A DNA stretch of 64,000 bases from Arthrobacter psychrochitiniphilus (GTDB lineage: Bacteria; Actinomycetota; Actinomycetes; Actinomycetales; Micrococcaceae). The notes beneath the pieces were generated by a model. It was not told where the DNA came from and searched no databases. It worked only from the letters and a program-made list of their open reading frames with translations. The position numbers and the translations under genes are program-made. Below are positions 28,000-37,477 of this stretch, piece after piece; the stretch's first letter is position 1; each line of letters starts with the position of its first letter. The stretch covers positions 62,001-126,000 of the forward strand of contig NZ_QHLZ01000004.1 of NCBI RefSeq assembly GCF_003185915.1, read 5' to 3'.

Positions 28000-29493
28000 A
28001 TGCCCGTGTTCCGTTATGAAACGCACCTTGCTCACCCGCGCGAGGAAGTATTCCGGTGGTTTACCCGGCCCGGCGCCTTGGTGAGGCTCACGCCGTCGTT
28101 CTTTGGCACAATTCTGGCCGAGCCCAGCGATGGCATTAATCCAGGCTCGACGGCGGCCATGGGCGTGGGTGCCCCCGGTGGGTTGGGTATGTGGCTGGGC
28201 TCAGCAGCGGGGACTGTGCGCGGCATGCTGCCCGCGCGGCTGGGGTGGGCGCGGCCGGAGCTCCGCTGGGATGCCCTGCACACCGAGCTGGTGCCGAACG
28301 AAAGCTTCACCGACGTCATGGCGAAGGGGCCGTTGGCATCGAGCTCGCACAAACACAGCTTTTTCGACGGCGAACCAGGCACCACCGTGATGCTCGACGA
28401 GATGCATTATGAACTGCCGTCGCCGGTTCGAGGCGCCTGGACACACCAGCGAATGGACGCGGAACTGGCGCGCATGTTTGCGTTCCGGGAGAGGCAGCTG
28501 CGCGGGGATCTCGCATTTCATGCGGCACATTCAGCGGCTGGAGCCGATGACGGTGAGCCGCTGGTGATTGCGGTGAGCGGGGCGTCGGGCCTAGTTGGGC
28601 GTGCGCTCTGCGCCCTTTTGGGAGGTGGTGGGCATACGGTACTTAAACTAGTCCGCCGTGCGCCACGAAGCAGCGACGAGATTTACTGGAACCCTGAGGC
28701 CGGGCACCTCGATACGGCCGGTCTGGCCCGGGCCACTGTGGTGATCCATCTTGCAGGGCACCCGATCGGTGGGAGGTTCACGGAAAGCAACAAGGAAGCG
28801 ATTTTGCAAAGCCGGGTCCTTGGCACCGGTTTGCTGGCTAAATCCTTGGCCACTCTGGCAGCCGACGGCGTCCGGCGCACCTTGGTGTCCGGTTCTGCGG
28901 TGGGGTACTACGGAGCGGATCCGAAGAGTGCGGCAGGGATGAGCAGCCCACCGCCGTTGGTGGAATCGGATCCAAACGGGACCGATTTTCTTGCCAGTGT
29001 TTGCCGAAGGTGGGAGGCCGAGTGCGCGCCTGCGGCTGATGCAGGTGTGCGGGTGGTCAATGTTCGCACGGGCATTGTGCTCTCAGCAGGTGGCGGGGTC
29101 TTGCAGCGGTTACTGCCGTTGTATTTGGCTGGAGTAGGTGGCCCGCTCGGGAGCAAACAGTGGCAAAGCTGGGTAGGTATTGATGACATTGCGGGAATTT
29201 TTGCCCACGCAGCCCTGTCCCAGGACGTCAGCGGTCCGGTGAATGGTGTTGCCCCGCACCCGGTGCAGGCCGCCGAATTCGCGCGCATTCTGGGCAAAGT
29301 CTTGCACCGGCCCGCTGTTGTCAAGGTCCCTGCTCTGGGCCCACAGCTCTTGTTGGGAAAGCAGGGTGCAGCGGAACTGGCCATGGCAAACCAGCGGGTT
29401 TCGGCTCACAGGATCCAAGATTCGGGGTACGAGTTCCGTCATGGCGATCTAGATTCGGCGCTGCGGCATATCCTGGGTGCGCCACCGCGCTAA
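28000..29493 (+). CDS. TIGR01777-family epimerase with N-terminal SRPBCC domain
   Basis: 497 residues from ATG 28000, which has GGAGG 5 nt upstream; an ATG at 27976 lacks this. The first ~150 residues form an SRPBCC/START-like ligand-binding domain beginning FRYETHLAHPREEVFRWF. The rest is an NAD(P)-binding SDR-type fold with VIAVSGASGLVGRAL, HLAGHPIGG and SGSAVGYYG, and a C-terminal DUF1731-like helical end. The natural substrate is unknown. It is divergent from the nuclease-helicase gene. Confidence 0.9.
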   Translation: MPVFRYETHLAHPREEVFRWFTRPGALVRLTPSFFGTILAEPSDGINPGSTAAMGVGAPGGLGMWLGSAAGTVRGMLPARLGWARPELRWDALHTELVPNESFTDVMAKGPLASSSHKHSFFDGEPGTTVMLDEMHYELPSPVRGAWTHQRMDAELARMFAFRERQLRGDLAFHAAHSAAGADDGEPLVIAVSGASGLVGRALCALLGGGGHTVLKLVRRAPRSSDEIYWNPEAGHLDTAGLARATVVIHLAGHPIGGRFTESNKEAILQSRVLGTGLLAKSLATLAADGVRRTLVSGSAVGYYGADPKSAAGMSSPPPLVESDPNGTDFLASVCRRWEAECAPAADAGVRVVNVRTGIVLSAGGGVLQRLLPLYLAGVGGPLGSKQWQSWVGIDDIAGIFAHAALSQDVSGPVNGVAPHPVQAAEFARILGKVLHRPAVVKVPALGPQLLLGKQGAAELAMANQRVSAHRIQDSGYEFRHGDLDSALRHILGAPPR

Positions 29494-29514
29494 GCCAAGA
29501 GGCTTGCCTACCGG

Positions 29515-30771
29515 TTAGCTCACCGGGTCGGAGAGTTTCTGCTCGGGAGCGGGTTCCGGTGTGCTGCGCAAGGCGCGCAGCCCAAAGGTGACCATGACGA
29601 TGAGCACCGCCAGCGCCATCATGTTGACCCAGAAGAAGCCGCCAAGCGCCAGGACAGGACCGGCCAGAGCGGCCATCCCGGCAGCACCGAAGTTCATCAT
29701 CATGTCATTGGCGCCCTGCAGCGGGACACGCAATTCATCCGGGGCGGATTGGTTCAGGAGTGAGGAGCCGCCAATCAGGGTGGCCGACCAACCCAGACCC
29801 AGCATGGTCAGTGCCACTGACATCAGCACCGGATCGCTACGCTCGGAAACGACGGCGCCAACAGCGATGGCGGCCAAGAAAATTCCGCAACCGATCATGA
29901 CAACGCTTAGTGCGCCGCGCCTGTCCACTAGCCAGCCAAACACCGGACTGGCCGCGTACATGCCCAAAATGTGCAAGCTGATGACGATCCCAATGACTTC
30001 CAGCGAATGCCCGTGCGCGTTCATGGCAACGGGAGTCATGACCATCACGCCCACCATGATGGCGTGCCCGCCTGTCACAGCCATGAGGGCGAAAAGTGCG
30101 CGCGGGTTGTGGCTGGCCAGCCGAAGTGCACGCCACGCACCATGTGTTTTAGTGCGTTCTTTTGGGGCTATCTGCTGCGAGGCAGGTGGGGTGAGGAAGA
30201 AGATTCCAACCACCAGTGCGGCGGTCACGAACGCAACCAAGGAGAATACGAACGGCCCGGACAAGGGCACCAGTCCCAGGCGGATGCCGAAAAGACGTCC
30301 AGGTTCTGACAAGTTGGGTCCGGCTACCGAACCGACGGTAGTGGCCCAAATGACGATGGCCATGGCGCGGCCTGCCTTCTCCGGCGCAGCACCATCCACT
30401 GCGGCGTAACGGGCCTGCAGCCCGGATGCCGTGGCCGAACCGAAGAACAACATGCCAACAGCCATGAGCCAAAACTGGCCCATTGATGCGGCGAGCAATA
30501 CTAGCGCAGCTCCCACTGCGCCAAGGGCGAACCCTGTGCTGAGTGCCCAGCGACGCCCGGCCCGGACGGCCAGATTCGCTAATGGCACGGCTACTAGTCC
30601 CGCGCCCAAAGCCGAGGCTGTTTGTACAAAGCCGGATGCCGCTGTGGTACCAGTCAATTGGGCCGCGAGGATGCCACCCACGGCAACGCCGGAGGCCACG
30701 CCAACCCCTGACAGGAGCTGGCCTACAACCAGTACGCCTTGGTTTCGGCGCTGGTGGGAAGTGGTATTCAT
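29515..30771 (-). CDS. MFS transporter
   Basis: 418 residues with twelve predicted membrane segments and no large soluble domain. The N-terminal motif GVLVVGQLLSGVGVASG and a VDRRG loop between helices 8 and 9 are typical of MFS drug or solute efflux proteins. It is convergent with the epimerase gene (21-nt gap with small hairpins AAGCC/GGCTT and CCGGT/ACCGG) and divergent from the lyase gene. The substrate is unknown. Confidence 0.88.
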   Translation of the reverse strand: MNTTSHQRRNQGVLVVGQLLSGVGVASGVAVGGILAAQLTGTTAASGFVQTASALGAGLVAVPLANLAVRAGRRWALSTGFALGAVGAALVLLAASMGQFWLMAVGMLFFGSATASGLQARYAAVDGAAPEKAGRAMAIVIWATTVGSVAGPNLSEPGRLFGIRLGLVPLSGPFVFSLVAFVTAALVVGIFFLTPPASQQIAPKERTKTHGAWRALRLASHNPRALFALMAVTGGHAIMVGVMVMTPVAMNAHGHSLEVIGIVISLHILGMYAASPVFGWLVDRRGALSVVMIGCGIFLAAIAVGAVVSERSDPVLMSVALTMLGLGWSATLIGGSSLLNQSAPDELRVPLQGANDMMMNFGAAGMAALAGPVLALGGFFWVNMMALAVLIVMVTFGLRALRSTPEPAPEQKLSDPVS

Positions 30772-30835
30772 GGGTGAATCCTTGTGTCATAAGGTGAAGG
30801 CAGACCAAACCAGTGTGACAGAGGAGCGCCTAAGT

Positions 30836-32029
30836 ATGAGAACCGCGCAACCCCAGAGATCTGCAGCAGCGGCAGCGTTTGATGCGATTTCGGAGGAGCA
30901 ACTTCGTAAGGTGGGTAGCCTTAAATGGAGTGAGCACCCTGATTCTCTGCCGGCATGGGTGGCGGAAATGGACTTTGGCCTGGCCGCGCCCATTGCGCTG
31001 CGGCTGCAAGAGTCCATTAGGAATGCTCAGGTGGGCTACCTGCCCAACGCGTTGATTCCCGCCATGAGCCGTGCCTGCGCTGATTTCATGGCGGTCCGGC
31101 ACGGATGGCACGTTCGCGCTGAGAACATCCGCCCCGTTGCCGATGTTCTCACCGCATTGGAAAGTACCGTGCGCTTGTTCACCCCTGGAACCGGACGCAT
31201 TGTGGTTTTGACACCCGCCTACATGCCCTTCATCTGGCTGCCCGCCACGTACGGCCGCGAGCTCATCCAGGTTCCGATGCTGGCTACCGGTGATGCTTGG
31301 GAGCTGGACTTCGCCGCGATTGAGAATTCGTTGCATGGGGGAGATTTGCTGATTTTGTGCAATCCGCACAACCCCATTGGCAAGGTTTACACGCGCACCG
31401 AGTTACTGCGGCTCGCTGAGATTGTGCAGCGGCGCGGGGCCCGGGTGTTCTCGGATGAGATCCATGCGCCCCTGGTGTACGACGACGCAAGGCACGTTCC
31501 GTACGCATCGCTCAGTGACGCTGCGGCCAGCCACACCGTGACGGCCACCTCGGCGTCGAAGGCCTGGAATTTGGCCGGTTTGAAGACGGCGCAAATTATT
31601 TTCTCCAACGCTGCGGACGCTGCTGTGTGGACGCAAAAGGGGGCGGCCAAGGAACACAGCGCCACGCCACTGGGGGTTGTGGCGAATACTGTGGCGTACA
31701 GCGAAGGTGCTCCGTGGCTGAGGGATGTGCTTGAGTACCTGGACGCTAACAGGTCTCTGCTGGCGGAACTGGTGGGTCAGCACCTGCCCGGGGCCTCTTT
31801 GGTGCGCCCGGCAGGGACGTACTTGGCGTTCATTGACTGCAACGGCCTCAACTTGGGCGGATTTGAGGGCACCCCCACGGAATTCTTCGCCGCGCATGCA
31901 GCCGTGGTGCTGACCGAAGGAGGGCTGTGCGGTGACGCCGGTGCCGGTTTTGTACGGATGAACTTTGCCACGCCCGGACCGATTTTGCGCAAGCTCGTGG
32001 AAGCGATGGGGGCGGCGCTTCCGGGCTGA
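30836..32029 (+). CDS. PLP-dependent aminotransferase/cystathionine beta-lyase, PatB/MalY type
   Basis: 397 residues from ATG 30836, preceded by GAGGAG; the open frame extends far upstream (30431) only because it is antisense to the MFS gene. A fold type I PLP enzyme with LPAWVAEMDFG (the MalY/PatB hallmark), CNPHNPIGKVY, FSDEIHAPLVY and the PLP-binding Lys242 in SASKAWNLAGLK. It should act as a C-S beta-lyase on cystathionine or as an aminotransferase. It is divergent from the MFS exporter with only 64 nt between starts, so the two may share control. Confidence 0.92.
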   Translation: MRTAQPQRSAAAAAFDAISEEQLRKVGSLKWSEHPDSLPAWVAEMDFGLAAPIALRLQESIRNAQVGYLPNALIPAMSRACADFMAVRHGWHVRAENIRPVADVLTALESTVRLFTPGTGRIVVLTPAYMPFIWLPATYGRELIQVPMLATGDAWELDFAAIENSLHGGDLLILCNPHNPIGKVYTRTELLRLAEIVQRRGARVFSDEIHAPLVYDDARHVPYASLSDAAASHTVTATSASKAWNLAGLKTAQIIFSNAADAAVWTQKGAAKEHSATPLGVVANTVAYSEGAPWLRDVLEYLDANRSLLAELVGQHLPGASLVRPAGTYLAFIDCNGLNLGGFEGTPTEFFAAHAAVVLTEGGLCGDAGAGFVRMNFATPGPILRKLVEAMGAALPG

Positions 32030-32061
32030 TTGGCGTTGCCGGTAATTAAGGTCGGAGGTGC

Positions 32062-32949
32062 TTAAGGTAAGGCGAGAGCTGCGGCCTGGCGGACTGCCGT
32101 GCTCAGGAGGTCTAGGGCCGCTGATTGGATCTTCCAACGCTGCCAGTAGAGCGGGATATGTGTGCGATGCCCAGGAACCAGTTCTACGAGTGTCTGTGCC
32201 GCGAGCCCGGCGCGGCAGTGTGCCTCCGGCATGAGGCCCCAGCCCACGCCGCGGGAAACGGCCTCGGCCAGTTGCAGGGTGTCCGGGAGGAAGTGCCGGG
32301 GCCCGGTCAGTGGTTTTCCGGTGATGGCCGCCGTGAAGTTGCTTTGCAAGGTATCGCAGCGGTCGTAGTTCAACGACGGGGCAGCATTGAGCGCCTCAGC
32401 CGAGAATCCCTGAGGAAACCATTTGGCCATGAAAGCGCCCGAGGCCACGCCGCGGTATGTCATGGCGCCTAGCGGCGTTGAGGAGCAGCCCTGGACCGGC
32501 TGTTCCGTGGCCGTGACGGCTGCCATGACAATGCCGGAGCGCAGCAGGTCCACGGAATGTTGCTCGTCTTCGCGGATAACCTCCACACCTGGCTGCCCGG
32601 ACCCCGGCAGGAGCTCCAGCGCATCCAAGAACCACGTAGCCAGCGAATCGGCATTGACCACCACTGTTAAGGTGTTGGGTCCGCTCACTGCTAGACCGAG
32701 CTCGGTGGCGGCGTCTGCCTCCAATTGGCGCAGTTGGCGTGCCAGTCGGTGAACTATGGTTCCGGCAGGGGTGGGGAGAATGGGGGTGGTGCGCTGGAGT
32801 AGAACCTGTCCCGCTGAGCCTTCCATGGCCTTGATCCGCTGCGAGATGGCCGACGGCGTGACGTGTAACTGCTGGGCGGCGGCCTCAAAGGTGCCATGGT
32901 CCAGCACCGCTAGGAAGGTACGCAACTGTTCGGTCTGAAAGCTTGGCAT
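32062..32949 (-). CDS. lysG: LysR-family regulator LysG/ArgP
   Basis: 295 residues. The N-terminal winged helix reads TEQLRTFLAVLDHGTFEAA then LHVTPSAISQRIKAMEG, typical of the ArgP/LysG branch. The effector-binding domain follows. It is divergent from a LysE exporter with 64 nt between the starts, the classic lysG-lysE arrangement in which the regulator induces basic amino acid export in response to lysine or arginine. Confidence 0.93.
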   Translation of the reverse strand: MPSFQTEQLRTFLAVLDHGTFEAAAQQLHVTPSAISQRIKAMEGSAGQVLLQRTTPILPTPAGTIVHRLARQLRQLEADAATELGLAVSGPNTLTVVVNADSLATWFLDALELLPGSGQPGVEVIREDEQHSVDLLRSGIVMAAVTATEQPVQGCSSTPLGAMTYRGVASGAFMAKWFPQGFSAEALNAAPSLNYDRCDTLQSNFTAAITGKPLTGPRHFLPDTLQLAEAVSRGVGWGLMPEAHCRAGLAAQTLVELVPGHRTHIPLYWQRWKIQSAALDLLSTAVRQAAALALP

Positions 32950-33013
32950 TAGTTTTCCTTAACTTACCTGAGAAACATTAGCTGTACTGCTGATCTTTAG
33001 CCTAGTAGTTTCA

Positions 33014-33670
33014 ATGCTTGTGACTCCATTAGATATTTTTGCGACCATGACCACCGGCCTAGGTGCTGGCCTAGCCCTCATTATTGCCATCGGCGCCCAG
33101 AATGCCTTTGTGCTGCGTCAGGGCATCCGCGGAGAGCATGTGGGCCTGGTGGTGCTGGTCTGCATGCTCAGCGACGTGGTCCTGATAGCTGCTGGCATTG
33201 TTGGCATCGGGGCCGTGATTACAGCAGTGCCTGCCGTGGTGGTGGCTGTGCGGCTGGCCGGAGCAGCTTTCCTGATTGGCTACGCTGCGCTGGCGGCCAA
33301 GCGTGCAGTGCACCCCGGGGCACGGGTTACGGGCGTGCAGGTTTCAGGGGTGCAGGGTTCAGGGCTACAGCAAGGTGCGCTGGGCAGGAAAGCGGCCCTG
33401 GTGACAGCGTTGACGTTGACCTGGCTGAACCCCCATGTCTATTTGGATACGGTGCTCTTGCTAGGAACCGTGGCCAACCAACAAGGAGAACTGCGGTGGT
33501 GGTTCGGTGCCGGAGCTATTGTTGGCAGCGTGATCTGGTTCAGCGCTCTGGGGTATGGGGCAAAATTCCTGCGGCCCATTTTTGCCAAACCGGGTGCGTG
33601 GCGCGTGCTTGACGGTTTGATTGCCGCCGTGATGCTTTTCCTGGGCATCAAAATGGCGCTGGGGACGTAG
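33014..33670 (+). CDS. lysE: LysE/ArgO basic amino acid exporter
   Basis: 218 residues with six hydrophobic segments and the LysE signature GAQNAFVLRQG near the N-terminus, plus LTWLNPHVYLDT, the conserved ArgO/LysE segment. It exports lysine and/or arginine. A short repetitive stretch GVQVSGVQGSGLQQG in the central cytoplasmic loop is unusual for the family and may be a neutral insertion. Controlled most likely by the divergent LysG. Confidence 0.94.
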   Translation: MLVTPLDIFATMTTGLGAGLALIIAIGAQNAFVLRQGIRGEHVGLVVLVCMLSDVVLIAAGIVGIGAVITAVPAVVVAVRLAGAAFLIGYAALAAKRAVHPGARVTGVQVSGVQGSGLQQGALGRKAALVTALTLTWLNPHVYLDTVLLLGTVANQQGELRWWFGAGAIVGSVIWFSALGYGAKFLRPIFAKPGAWRVLDGLIAAVMLFLGIKMALGT

Positions 33671-33740
33671 CGCAAGAGAGCGCAGGAAAGTTTTCCCTGA
33701 ACGGCTGCGGAGCCCACGCTGAGCGTACGGTTCACCGGCC

Positions 33741-34148
33741 CTAGAAGAAGTCCATCTCCACCTGGAGGAAAGATTCGGCGGATTGAATGGCTGCCGTGAA
33801 GGCGTCATCCGCCGTGGGCGGTGTGTTGGGGTTGCGGGTGTACCACTCGTGAACTGTTGTCCGGACCTGCACAACACCTCCCTGGGCGGGCGCATAGAAC
33901 AAGCCGAACCGCTGAACTGGCCACTCAGCTGAGGTTTCAATGCCCACTAAAAGTGCCGCATTCAATGCAGGGTTGAACCATTGGGCAATAGGGCGGCGCC
34001 GATCCTCAAAGAACAGCCCGGATGCATAACGGCTTGCCACTGTGGGCCCCATTTCCAGGCACAGCCGGTCCCGCCACAACGGCAATATCTCCGAGTCATG
34101 GCGCTGCCAAACTGCTGGGACCAGCGGCTGGTCACTGCGAGAGCTCAC
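33741..34148 (-). CDS. Hypothetical protein, 135 aa
   Basis: A soluble protein without signal peptide or membrane segment. Trp- and Phe-rich stretches (VRTTVHEWYTRNP, ESFLQVEMDFF) and balanced composition suggest a folded domain. It was not recognised. Good codon usage for the region and no overlapping alternative support it being real. It lies downstream of the HNH gene on the same strand, 112 nt away. Confidence 0.65.
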   Translation of the reverse strand: MSSRSDQPLVPAVWQRHDSEILPLWRDRLCLEMGPTVASRYASGLFFEDRRRPIAQWFNPALNAALLVGIETSAEWPVQRFGLFYAPAQGGVVQVRTTVHEWYTRNPNTPPTADDAFTAAIQSAESFLQVEMDFF

Positions 34149-34260
34149 ACACTAATTTTAGCCAAAAGAGAGCGGCAGTTGCCAGAGGCTGTACTGATTG
34201 ACCAGGTGTGGCACCCAAATGCGGGGTGCGGTGGCGCTGCTAACAGGGTGTCCGGAGGCG

Positions 34261-35370
34261 TTATTCGCAGCCTACACCGTCGCCGTCGCGGTCAAACTTG
34301 GACTGGAACCCCGGGTCACCAGCTCGAATAGGGGCGGCACCGGCTGCCCGCACGGCAGTACAGTTCTGGTAGTACACATTCGCCGGAGCAGGGGCAGGGA
34401 CCTCCGCCAGCGGAGCAGGAGCCGGGGCAGGTGCAGGGGCCGGAGCTGCCTCAACCGGGGCCACGGGAGCAACCGGTGCCGGAGCCGGCAGGACCACGGG
34501 TGCTGCCGGCGCAGCGGTCTGGTTGGTGGGAACTTCAATTTGGGCGCAACCATCCAGCACCTTCGCCATGGCATCATGTTCGGCCTGTGTCACCCAAAGC
34601 TTGTAGGTGGCCTTGACGGAAATCTGCCGAGCCACGTACTCACAACGGTAGCCCTTGTTCGGCGGCAGCCAGGTGGCGGCGTCGCCGGCCCCTTTCTGCT
34701 GGTTACTGGGACCGTCAACGGCCAGGAGGTTCAGCGGATCATTCGCCAACGCTGTGCGCTGGTCCTTGCTCAACTGCTGTGCACCTTTTTGCCAGGCGTC
34801 ATTGAGAGCCACCACATGATCAATTTGAACAGCGCTGCTCGTTGTGGTGCCACGGACAAAGTCAATGGTGACGGCCGTGTAAGGGTCAGCCAAAATTCCT
34901 GTCAGGACCATGCAGTCACGGGTGCCTGGCTTAAACGTCTTGGCGCTCAGATCCCGGTCCAGAATGTCATTGCGGGTGTCGCAACCGTTTTTATCCACAT
35001 CCGCCCACGCCTGCCCAAACATGGCGCGGGTGTAGCCGGTTTTTGGGGCACGGCCCTTGATGGGCAGGGTAGCAAGCACCGTCAACGCCTTCGCAGCGAA
35101 GGGAGGCTGTTTGTTGGAGGCTAGCTCAGCCCCGCCAGCATCGGGCGCCACGTCACCGTCCAGCGGGGTTTCATCCTCAGAAGTCGGGGTGGCACTGGGC
35201 GTGGCGGTGGGAGAGAAGCTCGCAGCTGTACTCTGCGTTGCCATGCTCGAGGAAGACGAGGCTACAGGTGCGCCGCCGCACCCCGTTGTTACTACAAGAA
35301 CGGAGGCAAGCACTGCTCCCATGAGGAAATCGGTTGCCCGAAGGGAACGGGTGGTGCGGACAGCAGTCAA
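34261..35370 (-). CDS. Putative surface lipoprotein: HNH nuclease (DUF1524-like) plus Excalibur domain
   Basis: 369 residues from a TTG at 35370, supported by AGGAG 8 nt upstream. A signal peptide ends in a lipobox VVTTGC, so it is probably a membrane-anchored exported protein. A Ser/Thr-rich linker leads to a DUF1524-type HNH nuclease core with SAVQIDHVVALNDAW, NDPLNLLAVDGPSNQQKG and GYRCEYVARQI. An Ala/Pro-rich linker with (PAPA)n follows, and the end is an Excalibur calcium-binding motif DRDGDGVGC. It may be an exonuclease for extracellular DNA. It stands just downstream of the ter operon on the same strand (49-nt gap). Confidence 0.85.
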   Translation of the reverse strand: MTAVRTTRSLRATDFLMGAVLASVLVVTTGCGGAPVASSSSSMATQSTAASFSPTATPSATPTSEDETPLDGDVAPDAGGAELASNKQPPFAAKALTVLATLPIKGRAPKTGYTRAMFGQAWADVDKNGCDTRNDILDRDLSAKTFKPGTRDCMVLTGILADPYTAVTIDFVRGTTTSSAVQIDHVVALNDAWQKGAQQLSKDQRTALANDPLNLLAVDGPSNQQKGAGDAATWLPPNKGYRCEYVARQISVKATYKLWVTQAEHDAMAKVLDGCAQIEVPTNQTAAPAAPVVLPAPAPVAPVAPVEAAPAPAPAPAPAPLAEVPAPAPANVYYQNCTAVRAAGAAPIRAGDPGFQSKFDRDGDGVGCE

Positions 35371-35418
35371 GGCGCAGTTCTCCTGAAAAGTGAAGGGGTA
35401 TCCCTTGAGCTTACCGCG

Positions 35419-36234
35419 TCAGTTAGCGGTGACTTCGGCCAGGATGCTGCGCAGAATTTCCTCACCCGCAAGAACACCGCGTACCGAGGTGAGCCGCAAA
35501 TGTGAGGCCCGGTAGTCGGCGTCGTGCAATTCTCCGTGAAGGGGGCGGAAGGCGAGGTGGGCGAGCTCCAGCATGCCCTGATCCAGCAGCGAATCACCAG
35601 CGGCAATGACTTTCCCAGTGCCCGTCCGCGAGACTACTTCTGCCAGGGCGGCGCGTTTGTTAATGGGCTCAGGGACGCAATACAGCTTCCGGCCCTGCAC
35701 CGAAACGCGCCAACCCGCCGTGGCGCAAAGGTCCACAAGCTCGCTCAGGAAGGCCTCAGGCATGGCTTCCCGGTCAATGATGGCGTAGACAAACAGGTCC
35801 TCAGCCTGGCGCAGCCGCAGGATCCACGGCACAAACTCCGGCTTGGAAAGGTGCGCCTGAATCTCTTCTAACGGTGCGCAGCACGCCCTCAAACTGGCTA
35901 TCAGCTGCGCGTTCCACGCCGTGTCCGGCGTGCCGTGATGCAACAGCACCCCACCATTTGAGGTGATGGCATATTCGGGGACAGGGCCCGGCAGTTGCAC
36001 CCGCTGGTACTGGGCCTGCGTACGTGTGGTCGCGGGGACAAAACAGGCAAGCTGCTGTACCAAAAGCAGCAGTTCCTGAGCTGTTCGCGTCATGAAGGAC
36101 AATGGGGCACCCTCATAAACCTCTGCAACCACCATGGCCGGGGCATCCTTATCGGCACCAGTGAGCCAGAGCGCGTTTTTGGAATAAATGAGGGTGCGGT
36201 CCAGATCGCACGCCACAACAGAGGAGTAACTCAT
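35419..36234 (-). CDS. HAD-family hydrolase of the ter operon
   Basis: 271 residues. HAD motif I is ACDLDRTLIY (DxDxT) and motif IV is AAGDSLLDQGML (GDSxxD), with a Lys (NKRAAL) before it. These features fit a phosphatase of the sucrose-phosphatase/Cof-like class. The ATG overlaps the preceding gene's stop by 4 nt (ATGA), so it is cotranslated with the StiP-type gene. In Ter systems this type of HAD is part of a predicted nucleoside-like small-molecule pathway together with phosphoribosyltransferase-like proteins. Confidence 0.88.
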   Translation of the reverse strand: MSYSSVVACDLDRTLIYSKNALWLTGADKDAPAMVVAEVYEGAPLSFMTRTAQELLLLVQQLACFVPATTRTQAQYQRVQLPGPVPEYAITSNGGVLLHHGTPDTAWNAQLIASLRACCAPLEEIQAHLSKPEFVPWILRLRQAEDLFVYAIIDREAMPEAFLSELVDLCATAGWRVSVQGRKLYCVPEPINKRAALAEVVSRTGTGKVIAAGDSLLDQGMLELAHLAFRPLHGELHDADYRASHLRLTSVRGVLAGEEILRSILAEVTAN

Positions 36235-37400
36235 GCGTTGGGCACCGCTTTGCCGTCGGCGCCCACAGCGCTCTTATCGAACTGCGGATGGATCAGGCCC
36301 ACACAGCTGTACGGCAGGCCCGGGACTTCCTCCACAGGGGTGCCGCGCTGTTGCGCCAGCAACAAAACATGGGCCACGTCGGCCCTTGCCTCCGGGTTGA
36401 CCAGCACCTTCCATGGCACCCGCCGCAGCAGCACCCGGGTGGTTTCGCCCACGCCAGGCTTGACCAGATTGACGTTGTTAATGCCATATTCGGTGCTGAT
36501 CCGTTCCACTGCCGCCCACCCAATCCAGCTGGGGGCAGGTGCCGCGGTTAGGTGTTCTTTTGCCAAACGCAGCGCGTCGGGACGGACCTGTGCAAAGTGG
36601 GCGCAGACGGCGTCGAGGAAGCCGTTGGAGACATCATTGGGAGCCAATTCGGAGTAGAACTTGGCACCGTGGAATTCATGCGGATCAATGTGGTTCACGT
36701 TGTACACGGTGCGTGAAACCAGCCCGGAAACCGTGGAATTCAAACAGGCTGACGGAATGAGGTAGTCCTCCCGGGTGCCGAACATGGATACGCAGTGTCC
36801 GGGGTCCGCCAACACGGCCAGATCGTCGGGGAAACGGATCCCGGAACGTGCAGCGAAGTCATCCAAGGCTGCGCTCAGCTCACGGGAAATAGCGCCTTTG
36901 CCGGTCCAGCCATCTACAAAAAGAATCCTTGCGGGGTCAAAGTTGGCCGCTAAATAGCGCAGCGCCGTCTGGTCCAAGCCAACACCGCGCACAATGCTCA
37001 TGGTGAAGTGCTCCAGTTCCAGGCCGTGGATCTCCTTGGCCCAACGCCGCATCAAAATACCTATGGGCGTGCCCGCACGGGCCAGGGAAACCAGCACCGG
37101 AGCGTTGTTGCGGGCGGCCAGTGCCAGCTCGGTCACCACTGCCACAGCTGTGGCAAGCCGTGCGCCGGCTCGGGTCACGGCCTCGGTGTAGAGCTCCTGA
37201 TACTCAGCGCTTGGAGAGTATTCCACAGGCAGCGACTCGGCGTAGTTGGCGGCACCGGACTGGATGGCGTGTTCACGATCCGCGGTAGGGGCCTCCAATG
37301 CCAGGTGGCTGAGGTCCTTCAAGAGCCAGGTGACCTCATCGGAGGCATAGGAGCCAAAAGCAGGCCCGGTCAGGGGTGTTGGCAGGGCAGGCTGGCTCAT
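36231..37400 (-). CDS. StiP-type protein (phosphoribosyltransferase-like, PELOTA-like C-terminus)
   Basis: 389 residues. The first ~270 residues match the family annotated as cysteine protease StiP, which is in fact phosphoribosyltransferase-like: VLVSLARAGTPIGILMRRW and the PRPP-loop-like LFVDGWTGKGAISREL. The C-terminal ~85 residues resemble a PELOTA/L7Ae RNA-binding fold (ADVAHVLLLAQQRGTPVEEV). Known in Ter stress operons. The activity is not established; the protease name should be treated with caution. It overlaps the HAD gene by 4 nt and follows the next phosphoribosyltransferase gene by 77 nt. Confidence 0.85.
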   Translation of the reverse strand: MSQPALPTPLTGPAFGSYASDEVTWLLKDLSHLALEAPTADREHAIQSGAANYAESLPVEYSPSAEYQELYTEAVTRAGARLATAVAVVTELALAARNNAPVLVSLARAGTPIGILMRRWAKEIHGLELEHFTMSIVRGVGLDQTALRYLAANFDPARILFVDGWTGKGAISRELSAALDDFAARSGIRFPDDLAVLADPGHCVSMFGTREDYLIPSACLNSTVSGLVSRTVYNVNHIDPHEFHGAKFYSELAPNDVSNGFLDAVCAHFAQVRPDALRLAKEHLTAAPAPSWIGWAAVERISTEYGINNVNLVKPGVGETTRVLLRRVPWKVLVNPEARADVAHVLLLAQQRGTPVEEVPGLPYSCVGLIHPQFDKSAVGADGKAVPNA

Positions 37401-37477
37401 GAGGGACCTCTGATCGACTGGACGGCTGGATTGGCTGGGCGGGGCTGGATGGCTAGATAGTTGGCTAGCTTTAACGG

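Noticed and set aside
29492..29526. Bidirectional terminator between the TIGR01777 and MFS genes
   Set aside because: Only two 5-bp stems without T-runs were seen, too weak to list as a terminator.
29561..30409. 282-codon plus-strand open frame opposite the MFS gene
   Set aside because: Antisense shadow with Met/Thr/Pro-rich content; the minus-strand MFS gene accounts for the region.
30431..30835. Long N-terminal extension of the PatB/MalY-type gene
   Set aside because: It is antisense to the MFS gene; a ribosome site and the family start support ATG 30836.
34211..34229. Terminator hairpin downstream of the HNH gene
   Set aside because: A 6-bp GCACCC/GGGTGC stem exists but there is no T-run in the direction of transcription.
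34198..35124. 308-codon plus-strand open frame opposite the HNH gene
   Set aside because: Shadow of the minus-strand gene: low-complexity His/Arg/Gly content, no ribosome site, no family resemblance.
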